A DNA stretch of 25,360 nt, taken from the NCBI GenBank assembly GCA_937901185.1, contig CALCHR010000016.1, positions 1-25,360 of the forward strand. Reading direction: 5' to 3'. This stretch comes from an uncultured Bacteroidales bacterium (GTDB lineage: Bacteria; Bacteroidota; Bacteroidia; Bacteroidales; Bacteroidaceae). The notes below the pieces were generated by a model. It was not told the origin of the DNA. It saw only the letters and a list, made by a program, of their open reading frames with translations, and did no database searches. Position numbers and translations under genes: made by a program. Positions 12,904-19,316 of this stretch are shown piece after piece. Every line of letters begins with the position of its first letter. Position 1 is the stretch's first letter.

Positions 12904-14049
12904 ATGTTTAATACTGAACTGGGACGTTTTTGTGCAAAGCATGATAATTGGGAAGAGCTTCTTACTGCGGAGCCTTATTGTATGAAAATTAAGGAAGATG
13001 GCCCTTATGTAATTTTTAATTATGATCAGATTCGTTCTGACTTTAATAATCCTCTTGTAAGAGAAGCCAGAGGCATTATCTTTAGAAAGGGTAAGTGGGA
13101 TTATCCTGTTTGTTGGGCATTTAATAAGTTCGGAAATTATGGTGAATCTTATGTACCTGATATTGACTGGAATACTGCTTTTGTATCCGAGAAGGTTGAT
13201 GGCTCTCTGATTAAGGTATGGTGGGATGGTGTTTGGAATATTTCTACTAATGGAACCATTGATGCTTTTAAAGCTAATCTAGCTGATGTTAAAATGCCTA
13301 ACTTTGGTGAGTACTTTGTTCATACTTTGACTACTTACTATTATGAGTCTTGCCCGGACTTTACTTGTCATCTTGATACAGATTATACTTATATGTTCGA
13401 GCTCGTCGGACCTTATAATAGAGTAGTGGTTCCTTACGAAGAGCCTGCTATTTATTTTATTGGTGCAAGAGATAAAACTACTGGAGAAGAGTTTTATTGT
13501 TCTAAAACTGTTGCTGGCGCTCTTGGAATGAGACGTTTTAAGCTTCCTAAGCAGTATCCTCTTAACTCTTTGGAGCACTGTATTAAGATTACTGAGAACT
13601 TCCCTTGGGATGCTGAAGGAGTTGTAGCATGCGATGCTCAGTTCAACAGAGTTAAGATTAAGTCGCCTGCATATGTGATGGCGCACTTTGCCCGTAATAA
13701 TAACGTTATTAATAGAAAGCACCTTCTTAAGGTAATCCTTACCAATGAAGTTGAAGAGTTTCTCTGCTATGCCGCTGACTATAAGGAAGAGCTTGAGAAA
13801 GTACAGGGCCTTATGAAGTCTTTCTGTAAGGTTGGTGATGAAATTGCTAAATCTTGTCAGCGACTTTATGATATTCCTAAGAGAACTTATGCAGCTTGGG
13901 TACAAACTCTTCCTAAGATTTATCAGGACCTGGCGTTTAGAAATTATAACGATATTAAGTCCACTAAGGATTATACTGCCGATTGGAATGAAAATAAGTG
14001 GGATACTTATCTCGAGGAATTTGAAAAGCTTAAGGAGAGTTTTAGCTAA
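12904..14049 (+). CDS. rnlA: T4 Rnl1-like RNA ligase (381 aa)
   Basis: Start at ATG 12904 behind AAGGTGAGG; an in-frame ATG at 12877 overlaps the promoter motif. The protein fits the T4 RNA ligase 1 family (PF09511). An upstream REARGIIF at 53-60 includes the Arg conserved before motif I. Motif I SEKVDGSLIKV at 95-105 contains the adenylated K97, motif III MFELVGPYNR spans 164-173, motif IV EGVVACD 238-244 and motif V VKIKSPAYV 250-258 (K251, K253). Length is close to T4 Rnl1 (374 aa) and the ~110 residues after motif V correspond to its C-terminal domain, which in T4 helps in tRNA recognition. Expected role: sealing broken tRNA, in T4 to counter the PrrC anticodon nuclease. Its stop overlaps the next ATG by one base. 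Confidence 0.93.
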   Translation: MFNTELGRFCAKHDNWEELLTAEPYCMKIKEDGPYVIFNYDQIRSDFNNPLVREARGIIFRKGKWDYPVCWAFNKFGNYGESYVPDIDWNTAFVSEKVDGSLIKVWWDGVWNISTNGTIDAFKANLADVKMPNFGEYFVHTLTTYYYESCPDFTCHLDTDYTYMFELVGPYNRVVVPYEEPAIYFIGARDKTTGEEFYCSKTVAGALGMRRFKLPKQYPLNSLEHCIKITENFPWDAEGVVACDAQFNRVKIKSPAYVMAHFARNNNVINRKHLLKVILTNEVEEFLCYAADYKEELEKVQGLMKSFCKVGDEIAKSCQRLYDIPKRTYAAWVQTLPKIYQDLAFRNYNDIKSTKDYTADWNENKWDTYLEEFEKLKESFS

Positions 14050-14222
14050 TGACGAGGCTTGAAAGAGTATTAGACCTTATAGATAATTATGACATTTTTG
14101 CAGAAGCTTGTATACGAAGTTTCGGTATTCCAACTGGAGCAAAGTTTCTTGCCGAGCTGAGAGAAGAAAAAGAAAAGCTTACTAAAGAACTTATTGAGCA
14201 CGGCTGTAGGAGGAGGAACTAA
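14049..14222 (+). CDS. Small helical protein (57 aa)
   Basis: ATG at 14049 overlaps the RNA ligase stop by one base (TAATG), with AAGGAGAG upstream. Start MTRLERVLDLIDNYD, then CIRSFGIPTG and a charged helix KFLAELREEKEKLTKELIE. The last four codons read Arg-Arg-Arg-Asn because AGGAGGAGG is at the same time the ribosome binding site of the next gene. Family not recognised; the gene is supported by overlaps at both ends. Confidence 0.7.
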   Translation: MTRLERVLDLIDNYDIFAEACIRSFGIPTGAKFLAELREEKEKLTKELIEHGCRRRN

Positions 14223-14452
14223 TGAGAGGATCTATTGGAGTGCACGCAGCACATTGTTGTAAGTGGCATGGTTGTAAGTACGGCGACCCAGATTGTCCTG
14301 TATCAAACGGAGAAGTTGAGCAGGAATATCTTTGTGAGGATTGCTACACGATTCTTGAGGATGAAGCTTACTACCGAAGAACAGTTAAAGAGATAGATGA
14401 GATTAAAGAGTGGCAGGCAGAAAGGAAAAAAACTAATGCATCCAACAATTAA
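14222..14452 (+). CDS. Small zinc-binding protein (76 aa)
   Basis: One-base overlap with the previous gene, preceded by AGGAGGAGG. N-terminal half has H11-C12-C13, H16, C18, C25 and then C38-x-x-C41, a probable two-site zinc fold (CCKWHGCKYGDPDCPV, then LCEDC). The C-terminal ~35 residues are a charged helix. This type of protein recurs in gut-phage genomes without known function. The next gene starts 17 bases before its end. Confidence 0.75.
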   Translation: MRGSIGVHAAHCCKWHGCKYGDPDCPVSNGEVEQEYLCEDCYTILEDEAYYRRTVKEIDEIKEWQAERKKTNASNN

Positions 14453-14759
14453 AGAAATTTTAGATAAAAATACATCTGCTGAGAAGAAGGTCGCAGAGAT
14501 TGAAGAATTGAAAGCCTCAATAGAAATAGCTGAAAAAATCTTTTCTGGTGAGTTTACTTACTGTAAGAAGTGTGGCGATTATTATCATAGTAAGAGTTTC
14601 TTTGTAGATACTGAGGTTGTAGACGAAAGAGTTTGTACTTATTCTGATCCTATTAATAGCGGCGGCGATGAATATGAAACTAAAAAGATTCAATATACGT
14701 ATAAGTATTGTCCTAAAGGCTGCAAGCACCAGATTAATAGAGAAATGTATTGGGTATAA
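14436..14759 (+). CDS. Protein with cysteine pairs (107 aa)
   Basis: Start set at ATG 14436 (behind AAAGGA); an in-frame start at 14397 lies deep in the previous gene. Residues 1-36 form a charged helix. C43-x-x-C46 follows in YCKKCGDYYHS, and C92-x-x-x-C96 with H98 near the C-terminus (YCPKGCKHQ), which together fit one zinc site. The region between is acidic and beta-like. Function unknown. Confidence 0.75.
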   Translation: MHPTIKEILDKNTSAEKKVAEIEELKASIEIAEKIFSGEFTYCKKCGDYYHSKSFFVDTEVVDERVCTYSDPINSGGDEYETKKIQYTYKYCPKGCKHQINREMYWV

Positions 14760-14764
14760 CCGCT

Positions 14765-14923
14765 ATGAAGTATAAGCATGAAACAGAAGAAGAGTTTCTT
14801 AAGCGAGTAAAAGAAGCTAAGGCCCGTGGCGAGTGTATATTCAGAGATGATAATAACAGAGAGTTTATCTTAGATATTATTGATGAATATATGGATATAC
14901 TTGATTCATTATTGGAGGACTAA
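14765..14923 (+). CDS. Small acidic protein (52 aa)
   Basis: ATG at 14765, five bases after the previous stop; the upstream ribosome binding site is poor, so translation may depend on coupling. The product is acidic and helical: MKYKHETEEEFLKRVKEAKA, then IFRDDNNREFILDIIDEY and a Leu/Asp-rich end. It contains the GGAGG site of the next gene in its last codons. Function unknown. Confidence 0.6.
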   Translation: MKYKHETEEEFLKRVKEAKARGECIFRDDNNREFILDIIDEYMDILDSLLED

Positions 14924-15160
14924 ATGAGAAAACAGTATGTAATTAGTGAAGGTCCTATATTTCGATACTGGATAACTACTTACCACAACGGAGTAAAAAT
15001 AGAAAATACTAAGGTTTGGGTAGGCGATGAATTTGATGCTCTTATAGACAAACTAGAAGCAGAAGGCTACGAAAGAGCTTATACAAAAGAGACTGTGCAG
15101 AAAGCTAAAGAAGAATATGAGCGGCTCAAAGCTCGGCAGTTGGTGGAGGAAGTAAGATGA
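14924..15160 (+). CDS. Small unknown protein (78 aa)
   Basis: Starts on the base after the previous stop, behind TTGGAGG. The N-terminal part looks beta-rich (YVISEGPIFRYWITTYHNG, then KVWVGDE), the C-terminal ~35 residues a charged helix (Glu/Lys/Arg). Ends in ATGA overlap with the next gene. No family recognised. Confidence 0.7.
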   Translation: MRKQYVISEGPIFRYWITTYHNGVKIENTKVWVGDEFDALIDKLEAEGYERAYTKETVQKAKEEYERLKARQLVEEVR

Positions 15161-15753
15161 ATGTTTGTTGCATGACATATAAAGATTTAGGTACTTGGGT
15201 AAAAACTAAAGCCAAACCCGGAGATATCGCTTACTGGCATGACCGCCGAAATGATCAACACTATTATTACTTTTACACAGAGCCTGATTCAAAGCCGTAC
15301 TGGAGATTATGGTTTAAGGATGCTGTTGTAGATAAATATTTAGAAGAAATAAATAAACTAAAAATTGAGGAACCTAAAATGGAAAAAAGATGTGATAATT
15401 GCAAGTACTTCGGTAGCTACAGATATAAAGACGGGATTAGTGGCAGCTGGTGTGATCATAAAGAGCATAAGGGTATGCTTGTTTCCAACTTTACTTCTTG
15501 TCCCGAGCACGAGTTTAAGTCTAAGAAAAATGCTAGACCGACGCCTTTTGATGGTATGAAATTATATCTTAAGGATTCAATTACTGGAGAACTTAGCGTT
15601 GGATACATTTGTGAAGATTGTGGTAAAGAGATGGATGGTGCTCCTGACCATTGGTGGTTGGTATTGCCTGTTGGACCTGGAAAGGGTACGCGTAAGTCTG
15701 GCTATCATTTTCGCTGCCTTGATTGCGAACAGAAGGCTGGAGGTAAGAGATGA
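15157..15753 (+). CDS. Cysteine-rich unknown protein with possible two zinc modules (198 aa)
   Basis: ATGA overlap with the previous gene, GGAGG upstream. Residues 1-70 are aromatic-rich and may form a separate domain. Residues 79-116 contain C79, C82, C99, H101, H104 and C115 (KRCDNCKYFGSY, then WCDH), resembling small phage Cys-His domains. Residues 152-190 hold C152-x-x-C155 and C187-x-x-C190, a likely zinc ribbon. An internal ATG at residue 75 could mark a former gene boundary, i.e. a fusion. Ends in ATGA overlap with the next gene. Function unknown. Confidence 0.75.
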   Translation: MNVCCMTYKDLGTWVKTKAKPGDIAYWHDRRNDQHYYYFYTEPDSKPYWRLWFKDAVVDKYLEEINKLKIEEPKMEKRCDNCKYFGSYRYKDGISGSWCDHKEHKGMLVSNFTSCPEHEFKSKKNARPTPFDGMKLYLKDSITGELSVGYICEDCGKEMDGAPDHWWLVLPVGPGKGTRKSGYHFRCLDCEQKAGGKR

Positions 15754-16013
15754 CTAAAAATGAACAGACCTTGAAGTTAGCAGAGTTAATCCGCTCATCC
15801 AGTGCTTTGACACTTCTTGGATCCGTAGCTCTTGCAGAAATACTAACAGAAGCCGGCTATTGTAAACAGGTGCAGGGTAAGTGGTTGAAACAGGAAGGGA
15901 AATCTGAAGCCATTTGCTCAAACTGTGGTCGTGAGGCTGTTTACCAGATTATAGATAATAGATGGCGCTTTGAAAACTTTTGTCCGCACTGTGGAGTCAA
16001 GATGAAGGAGTAA
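15750..16013 (+). CDS. Protein with C-terminal zinc-ribbon tail (87 aa)
   Basis: ATGA overlap. The helical N-terminus ends in AEILTEAGYCKQ (29-40), directly comparable to the sequence around the premature stop of the gene at 5093. GKWL at 43-46 leads into C56-x-x-C59 and C78-x-x-C81 ending CGVKM, the same zinc-ribbon module as in the cluster at 2018-6071, ~10 kb away. Zinc binding is likely; role unknown. Confidence 0.8.
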   Translation: MTKNEQTLKLAELIRSSSALTLLGSVALAEILTEAGYCKQVQGKWLKQEGKSEAICSNCGREAVYQIIDNRWRFENFCPHCGVKMKE

Positions 16014-16016
16014 GAT

Positions 16017-16331
16017 ATGATTGAAGATATAAAAATGTTTGATATTTATAAGCAGGTTAAAGATCAAGCTGAACGACTTATTAATACTATTTTATATAGT
16101 GCTGATTTCTTTGAGCATCAGATGGGCCTTACGCCGACAATATTTATGACTAGAGATATTTTTGATATTCTTGCTCGAGGAGCCAGAGAGCACCTACAGG
16201 TAAAAGTTCATAAAGAGTCAAATTATGATGCTTATAGTTATGACTATACAATTTGTGGTTATGATATTCATCCTATTCCTTATGGTGCACATATGTTGTA
16301 TGCGGGCTACCGAGTAAGTGAGCCATTTTAA
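16017..16331 (+). CDS. Unknown protein (104 aa)
   Basis: ATG at 16017 follows AAGGAG. Helical first part (KQVKDQAERLINTI), then TPTIFMTRDIFDILARGA, and a Tyr-rich C-terminal half (SYDYTICGYDIHPIPYG). The pattern 'TPTxIxxxxxxFDxLxxG ... CGYDI' looks like a beta-alpha phage protein with a conserved C-G-Y-D motif. I do not know a function. Confidence 0.75.
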   Translation: MIEDIKMFDIYKQVKDQAERLINTILYSADFFEHQMGLTPTIFMTRDIFDILARGAREHLQVKVHKESNYDAYSYDYTICGYDIHPIPYGAHMLYAGYRVSEPF

Positions 16332-16348
16332 TGGAGGTATGAATTATT

Positions 16349-16663
16349 ATGATAAAAGAACTAGCAAAAGAGTTTGAACTTACTCTTTGGAGTACAGCTA
16401 ATACTGCTCAGGGAAAATCTTATCAGTATATGGATTCTCAGGGTATCAACGTTATCTTTAACGAATGGGACCAGAGCTTTGAGCTTAAGTGGATGATACC
16501 ACAAAGTATTTTTACTATTAACTGCCCAAACTGTTCACCTTACACTAATAAGGAACATTTTACAAAAATCTATACTAAGTTTTGGAGAACTATTTTTAGT
16601 TTTAATACTAACATGCCGGCTAAGTATGTGAGATCGGAGTATATAGATGGACAAAACTTGTAA
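16349..16663 (+). CDS. Unknown protein (104 aa)
   Basis: ATG at 16349, 17 bases after the previous stop, behind TGGAGGT. The product is aromatic-rich with a beta-like middle (GINVIFNEWDQSFELKW) and only one cysteine pair, C59-x-x-C62 (NCPNC). It overlaps the next gene by 17 bases. No family recognised. Confidence 0.7.
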   Translation: MIKELAKEFELTLWSTANTAQGKSYQYMDSQGINVIFNEWDQSFELKWMIPQSIFTINCPNCSPYTNKEHFTKIYTKFWRTIFSFNTNMPAKYVRSEYIDGQNL

Positions 16664-16877
16664 AGATTGTAGTAATTTTATAGGTGGAGGAGACTGGGAT
16701 CTCTGTTGTAAAAATCCGCCTAAAGATAAAGTAAGTTGGTGTGGCTTCTTATGTTATGAAGATACTCCTGCTTGTGAAAATTTTAAACCATCAATACGTA
16801 TTAAGCTTAAGTCAGCTGATAATTGTAGTTGGGATCCTGTAGAAAGTCCTCTACATACTGGCCGACATAGCCAATAA
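16647..16877 (+). CDS. Small cysteine-rich protein (76 aa)
   Basis: Starts inside the previous gene behind CGGAG. C5-x-x-C8 and C20-C21, then C32, C36 and C43 in a compact N-terminal half (CKDCSNFIGG, then WCGFLCYEDTPACENF). This arrangement is common in small phage proteins where a GxGxWxxxC segment precedes the later cysteines; zinc binding is probable. The C-terminus is not cysteine-rich apart from one residue. Function unknown. Confidence 0.75.
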   Translation: MDKTCKDCSNFIGGGDWDLCCKNPPKDKVSWCGFLCYEDTPACENFKPSIRIKLKSADNCSWDPVESPLHTGRHSQ

Positions 16878-16908
16878 AATATTATTTTAAAGAAAAGGAA
16901 TTGTAAAA

Positions 16909-17121
16909 ATGAGTAAAGCGTATCAGTGTGATAATTGTCAAGAGTGTTTCCCTGGAGCTCCTGCTAAGGAGATTGGCGACGGAAAAGAACTTTGTCATCG
17001 TTGTTTAAGAGGATTTCAGGCTTTTGCTAGTATGGATCCTTTTATCAAGTCCGCCAAGGCGTCAGCGCCTCAGTCGGCTGGTCATGGCCATTGCGGATGT
17101 GGCCACCATCATCACCATTAA
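16909..17121 (+). CDS. Metal-binding protein with natural poly-His tail (70 aa)
   Basis: ATG at 16909 follows AAAAGGA after a 31-base gap without a recognisable promoter motif. The N-terminal zinc-finger-like part has C7, C10, C13 and C29-H30-x-C32. A linker rich in Ala and Ser leads to a tail HGHCGCGHHHHH (59-70) that combines His, Cys and Gly. The tail resembles His-rich ends of metal-handling proteins (nickel or zinc chaperones), so metal storage or transfer is a fair guess, not shown. The tail is encoded by mixed CAC/CAT codons within phage-like sequence and is not an expression tag. Confidence 0.8.
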   Translation: MSKAYQCDNCQECFPGAPAKEIGDGKELCHRCLRGFQAFASMDPFIKSAKASAPQSAGHGHCGCGHHHHH

Positions 17122-17153
17122 TAAAGAAAATTTAATAAACTAACAAATTTTAC

Positions 17154-17190
17154 TCCACTGGTATCGTATAATATATCAGTGGAATTTTTA
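17154..17190 (+). terminator. Terminator-like hairpin with a promoter in its loop
   Basis: Perfect 7-bp inverted repeat TCCACTG (17154-17160) / CAGTGGA (17177-17183) followed by ATTTTTA. The 16-base loop is the promoter motif. Same design as at 10045. Confidence 0.65.
17163..17176 (+). promoter_or_regulatory. Phage-type promoter motif, copy 7 (inside hairpin loop)
   Basis: ATCGTATAATATAT, matching the shared motif; about 110 bases before the chosen start codon at 17275, so this gene has a long leader. Confidence 0.65.
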
Positions 17191-17256
17191 TACCCTTTAG
17201 GTGTTATTTTAAGATCATTTAATATAAATATTGGTAAAACAGTACCTAAAGGGTAT
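17190..17256 (+). promoter_or_regulatory. Long 5' leader with 13-bp stem
   Basis: ATACCCTTTAGGT (17190-17202) and its exact complement ACCTAAAGGGTAT (17244-17256) enclose a 41-base AT-rich loop, between the promoter motif and the gene at 17275. No T run follows, so it is unlikely to be a terminator. It could be an mRNA-stabilising 5' stem, an RNase III site, a protein-binding leader or a small RNA. Confidence 0.55.
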
Positions 17257-17274
17257 AGTTTAGATGAGGTTATT

Positions 17275-17490
17275 ATGGACTGTAATAAATGTAAATATCT
17301 CAGCTGCACTGAAATAGAGCAGAAGCATTTTAAACGGGTATTTAATGAGGAAATCCCTCATATTTGTATTAAATATAATAAACAGGTTTTTCATATGGCA
17401 GGAGCCACCCGGAGTTTAAGTCATAGTGCTGTTTTGCATCCTTGCGATCAATGTATAGAAAAGCCTGAATATGTGGAGGTAAATACTTGA
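17275..17490 (+). CDS. Small cysteine-containing protein (71 aa)
   Basis: Start set at ATG 17275 behind GATGAGG; an open frame extends upstream to GTG 17179, but that would begin inside the promoter hairpin and run through the leader stem. The product starts MDCNKCKYLSC (C3, C6, C11), then helical and basic segments and C64-x-x-C67 at the end (HPCDQC). A small zinc-binding protein is likely. Start choice is moderately certain. Confidence 0.65.
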   Translation: MDCNKCKYLSCTEIEQKHFKRVFNEEIPHICIKYNKQVFHMAGATRSLSHSAVLHPCDQCIEKPEYVEVNT

Positions 17491-17508
17491 TGAAGAGGAG
17501 GATTAAAT

Positions 17509-17676
17509 ATGTATCAGATTATTGACATTGAAAATAATCATTTACCTGTAAAGTCAAGATTTCTTACTCCTGCCCAGGCTTATCGATGGGCTAAGAAAAA
17601 TTTGCCTAAGGGCTCGTGTAGTGAGTGGGGTAAAATGAACTATTATAGAGACAAATATTACATTAAGAGTTATTAA
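17509..17676 (+). CDS. Small basic protein (55 aa)
   Basis: ATG at 17509 follows AGGAGG at the right distance. The product starts MYQIIDIENNHLPVKSRFL, contains a TPAQAYRWAKKNLP helix typical of short phage proteins, and ends with an aromatic strand pair. No cysteine cluster. A one-base TGATG overlap upstream would start an 11-codon frame only, which I reject. Function unknown. Confidence 0.65.
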   Translation: MYQIIDIENNHLPVKSRFLTPAQAYRWAKKNLPKGSCSEWGKMNYYRDKYYIKSY

Positions 17677-17678
17677 TC

Positions 17679-17972
17679 GTGAGAAAAGTACTTAAAAATA
17701 CTAGAAAAACACAGAAATATTTAGATTCCTGTAAAAAGATTTACGCAGTTTTTCTTTGGGCTAAGTTCGGTATTAGAGAAGTAGCTTGGTCTGGAAAATT
17801 TGAAGATGGAGAGCCGCTTGTATATGAATACTATGATGCTAATGGTGAACGAGATGAGTACCGTTTGATGCCTATTAGCAAGATTTCTAGTGGCGGTTTT
17901 GTTGGCTGGTATTTAACTAAAGAAGTTGCCGAGTGGCTTTGTAATAAATTAAATGGAGGTTCAAATGACTAA
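17679..17972 (+). CDS. Unknown protein with GTG start (97 aa)
   Basis: The only usable in-frame start is GTG at 17679, two bases after the previous stop, with AAGAG upstream; the first ATG comes far inside. The N-terminus is basic (RKVLKNTRKTQKYLDSCKK), and the rest is mixed alpha/beta with a GGFVGWYLTKEVAEWLCNKL end. Overlaps the next gene by 8 bases. Function unknown. Confidence 0.65.
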   Translation: MRKVLKNTRKTQKYLDSCKKIYAVFLWAKFGIREVAWSGKFEDGEPLVYEYYDANGERDEYRLMPISKISSGGFVGWYLTKEVAEWLCNKLNGGSND

Positions 17973-18279
17973 TTTAAAACATATACAATCAATGTCCCTG
18001 GAGGACTTTGCGGAATGGCTAGACGAGCATGGCCAGTTTGACGATTCACCTTGGATGCACTGGTTTGACCAGAAGTATTGTGCAGGGTGTGAGTCGATTA
18101 AGTGCAAATACAAAGATGTTGCACATCTTTTTGGGTTTGATGACGAGTCTAACGAACGAGAAATGATGTGTGCTTACTGTGAAGTACATGGTAAATGTAA
18201 ATATTTTGAAGAAATTGACGATATTCCGAATAACTTTGAAATAATTAAGCTGTGGCTTAAAGAGGAGACCGAGGAATGA
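17965..18279 (+). CDS. Small zinc-binding protein (104 aa)
   Basis: Start at ATG 17965 behind TGGAGG; an in-frame start at 17953 lies upstream of that site. Sequence pattern: helix MSLEDFAEWLDEHG, then PWMHWFDQKYC with C39, C42, C47, and later C69, C72, C78. This 'helix plus W-x-x-W-F-D-x-x-Y-C-x-x-C' arrangement is common in phages of gut Clostridia and probably makes one or two zinc sites. Role unknown. Ends in ATGA overlap. Confidence 0.8.
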   Translation: MTNLKHIQSMSLEDFAEWLDEHGQFDDSPWMHWFDQKYCAGCESIKCKYKDVAHLFGFDDESNEREMMCAYCEVHGKCKYFEEIDDIPNNFEIIKLWLKEETEE

Positions 18280-18548
18280 ACATCATTTATGATCTAGAAT
18301 TAACTGAATTTAAAGATGTGGCGCCGTATACTATTTTTAGATGGACGGATAGCCTCTTTATGAAGATCCCTACTTTGCCTTGTGAAGTTGTTGTGTCGTC
18401 CAATTTTGCAGAGCACACAGAGGAGCCCTTTAAGAAAAATTATAATGCTATAAAATTACATGCTGACCGTAGCATAGAGGCTTATAAGGATTTTGCTCCA
18501 ACGGCGGCTGTACAAGTCGTAGAGTGTGATTTAGTAATTCGGAGGTAA
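18276..18548 (+). CDS. Unknown protein (90 aa)
   Basis: ATGA overlap with the previous gene, with CGAGGA upstream. Mixed beta/alpha composition with segments YTIFRWTDSLFMKIP and VQVVECDLVIRR. The strand pattern suggests a compact beta-rich fold; no motif recognised. The next gene follows after 3 bases with GGAGG. Confidence 0.7.
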   Translation: MNIIYDLELTEFKDVAPYTIFRWTDSLFMKIPTLPCEVVVSSNFAEHTEEPFKKNYNAIKLHADRSIEAYKDFAPTAAVQVVECDLVIRR

Positions 18549-18551
18549 GCT

Positions 18552-18920
18552 ATGAAAACTTGCTTAGATTGTATTCATCATGATCGATGTGATGTTATTT
18601 TTGATGGCTTGCTTTCTAACAGAGATAATATACCTTGCGATTGGTTTGATGATAAGGCTTATTATGTAAAGCTGCCTGCTTATATCGGTATGAAGGTGTG
18701 GATACCTTATGTACATTATTATAAGAACTTTGCTTCCAGAGTCGAAGAAGGCAGGGTTTCTGGCTTACAGCAAAAAGCTGACGGCTCTTGGAAGATTCGT
18801 ATAACACGAAATCATTCAGTATCAGATTATACTGTCGAGGAATTCAACGAAAGAGTGTTCCTAACAGAGGAAGCCGCAGAGGCTGAACGTAAAAAACTTG
18901 TAATGGAAACATATAAATAA
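18552..18920 (+). CDS. Unknown protein with N-terminal Cys motif (122 aa)
   Basis: ATG at 18552 behind GGAGG. N-terminal cysteines C4, C7, C13 and C29 (CLDCIHHDRC, then PCDWF) fit a small zinc site seen in many phage proteins. Residues ~35-100 are beta-rich, with MKVWIPYVHYY, and the C-terminal helix starts FLTEEAAEAERKK, a recurrent ending in Clostridia phage proteins. It is likely a two-part zinc and beta-domain protein; function unknown. Confidence 0.8.
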   Translation: MKTCLDCIHHDRCDVIFDGLLSNRDNIPCDWFDDKAYYVKLPAYIGMKVWIPYVHYYKNFASRVEEGRVSGLQQKADGSWKIRITRNHSVSDYTVEEFNERVFLTEEAAEAERKKLVMETYK

Positions 18921-18947
18921 AAATAAATTATCTAGGAGAAAAATAAA

Positions 18948-19304
18948 ATGAAAATTTTTGGATTTGAATTTACCACTAAGAGAGAGCGTGAGCTTCAGCA
19001 GATGTTTCTTGAAACTTATAATAACTGGGAAGCTGCCGAAGAAGAGCTTATTGAACGTACTAAAGAGTTTTACCAGCTTCGTGAGATGTTTCCGCTTGAC
19101 CTTGGCCAGGTAGTTTATGATGTAGTTCTTAAAGATGCTAAGGGTAAATTTACTAAGACTGCGCCGTCAATTGAGTATAGTACTGTTAATCTTATAGAAG
19201 TAGACGAGCAGAATTATTTTGGTCTGGTTGAGCGTATGAAGCGTAATGATGTATTCGTTGATCCTGAGGCTGCTGAAGCTTATCTTAAGTCTGTTTGTAA
19301 GTAA
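18948..19304 (+). CDS. Unknown protein (118 aa)
   Basis: ATG at 18948 behind TAGGAG after a 27-base gap without promoter motif. First ~50 residues helical and charged (KRERELQQMFLETYNNWEAA), followed by a beta-like domain (GQVVYDVVLKDAKGKF) and an ending FVDPEAAEAYLKSVCK. Only one cysteine. Codon use is richer in CTT, GAG and AAG than the neighbours. Function unknown. Confidence 0.75.
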   Translation: MKIFGFEFTTKRERELQQMFLETYNNWEAAEEELIERTKEFYQLREMFPLDLGQVVYDVVLKDAKGKFTKTAPSIEYSTVNLIEVDEQNYFGLVERMKRNDVFVDPEAAEAYLKSVCK

Positions 19305-19316
19305 GGAGGCTTTAAT

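Noticed and set aside
2257..15885. GGTAAGTGG repeats as splice-site or intron signals
   Set aside because: They encode the conserved GKW linker of the zinc-ribbon module in frame; no intron is needed to explain the genes.
17086..17121. Poly-His tail as an engineered expression tag or vector contamination
   Set aside because: It has mixed CAC/CAT codons, is preceded by a His-Cys-Gly segment and surrounded by phage-like sequence and a normal operon boundary.
17179..17274. Longer GTG-started version of the 17275 gene
   Set aside because: The GTG lies in the 3' arm of the promoter hairpin and the added 32 residues would be encoded by the leader stem; no ribosome binding site.
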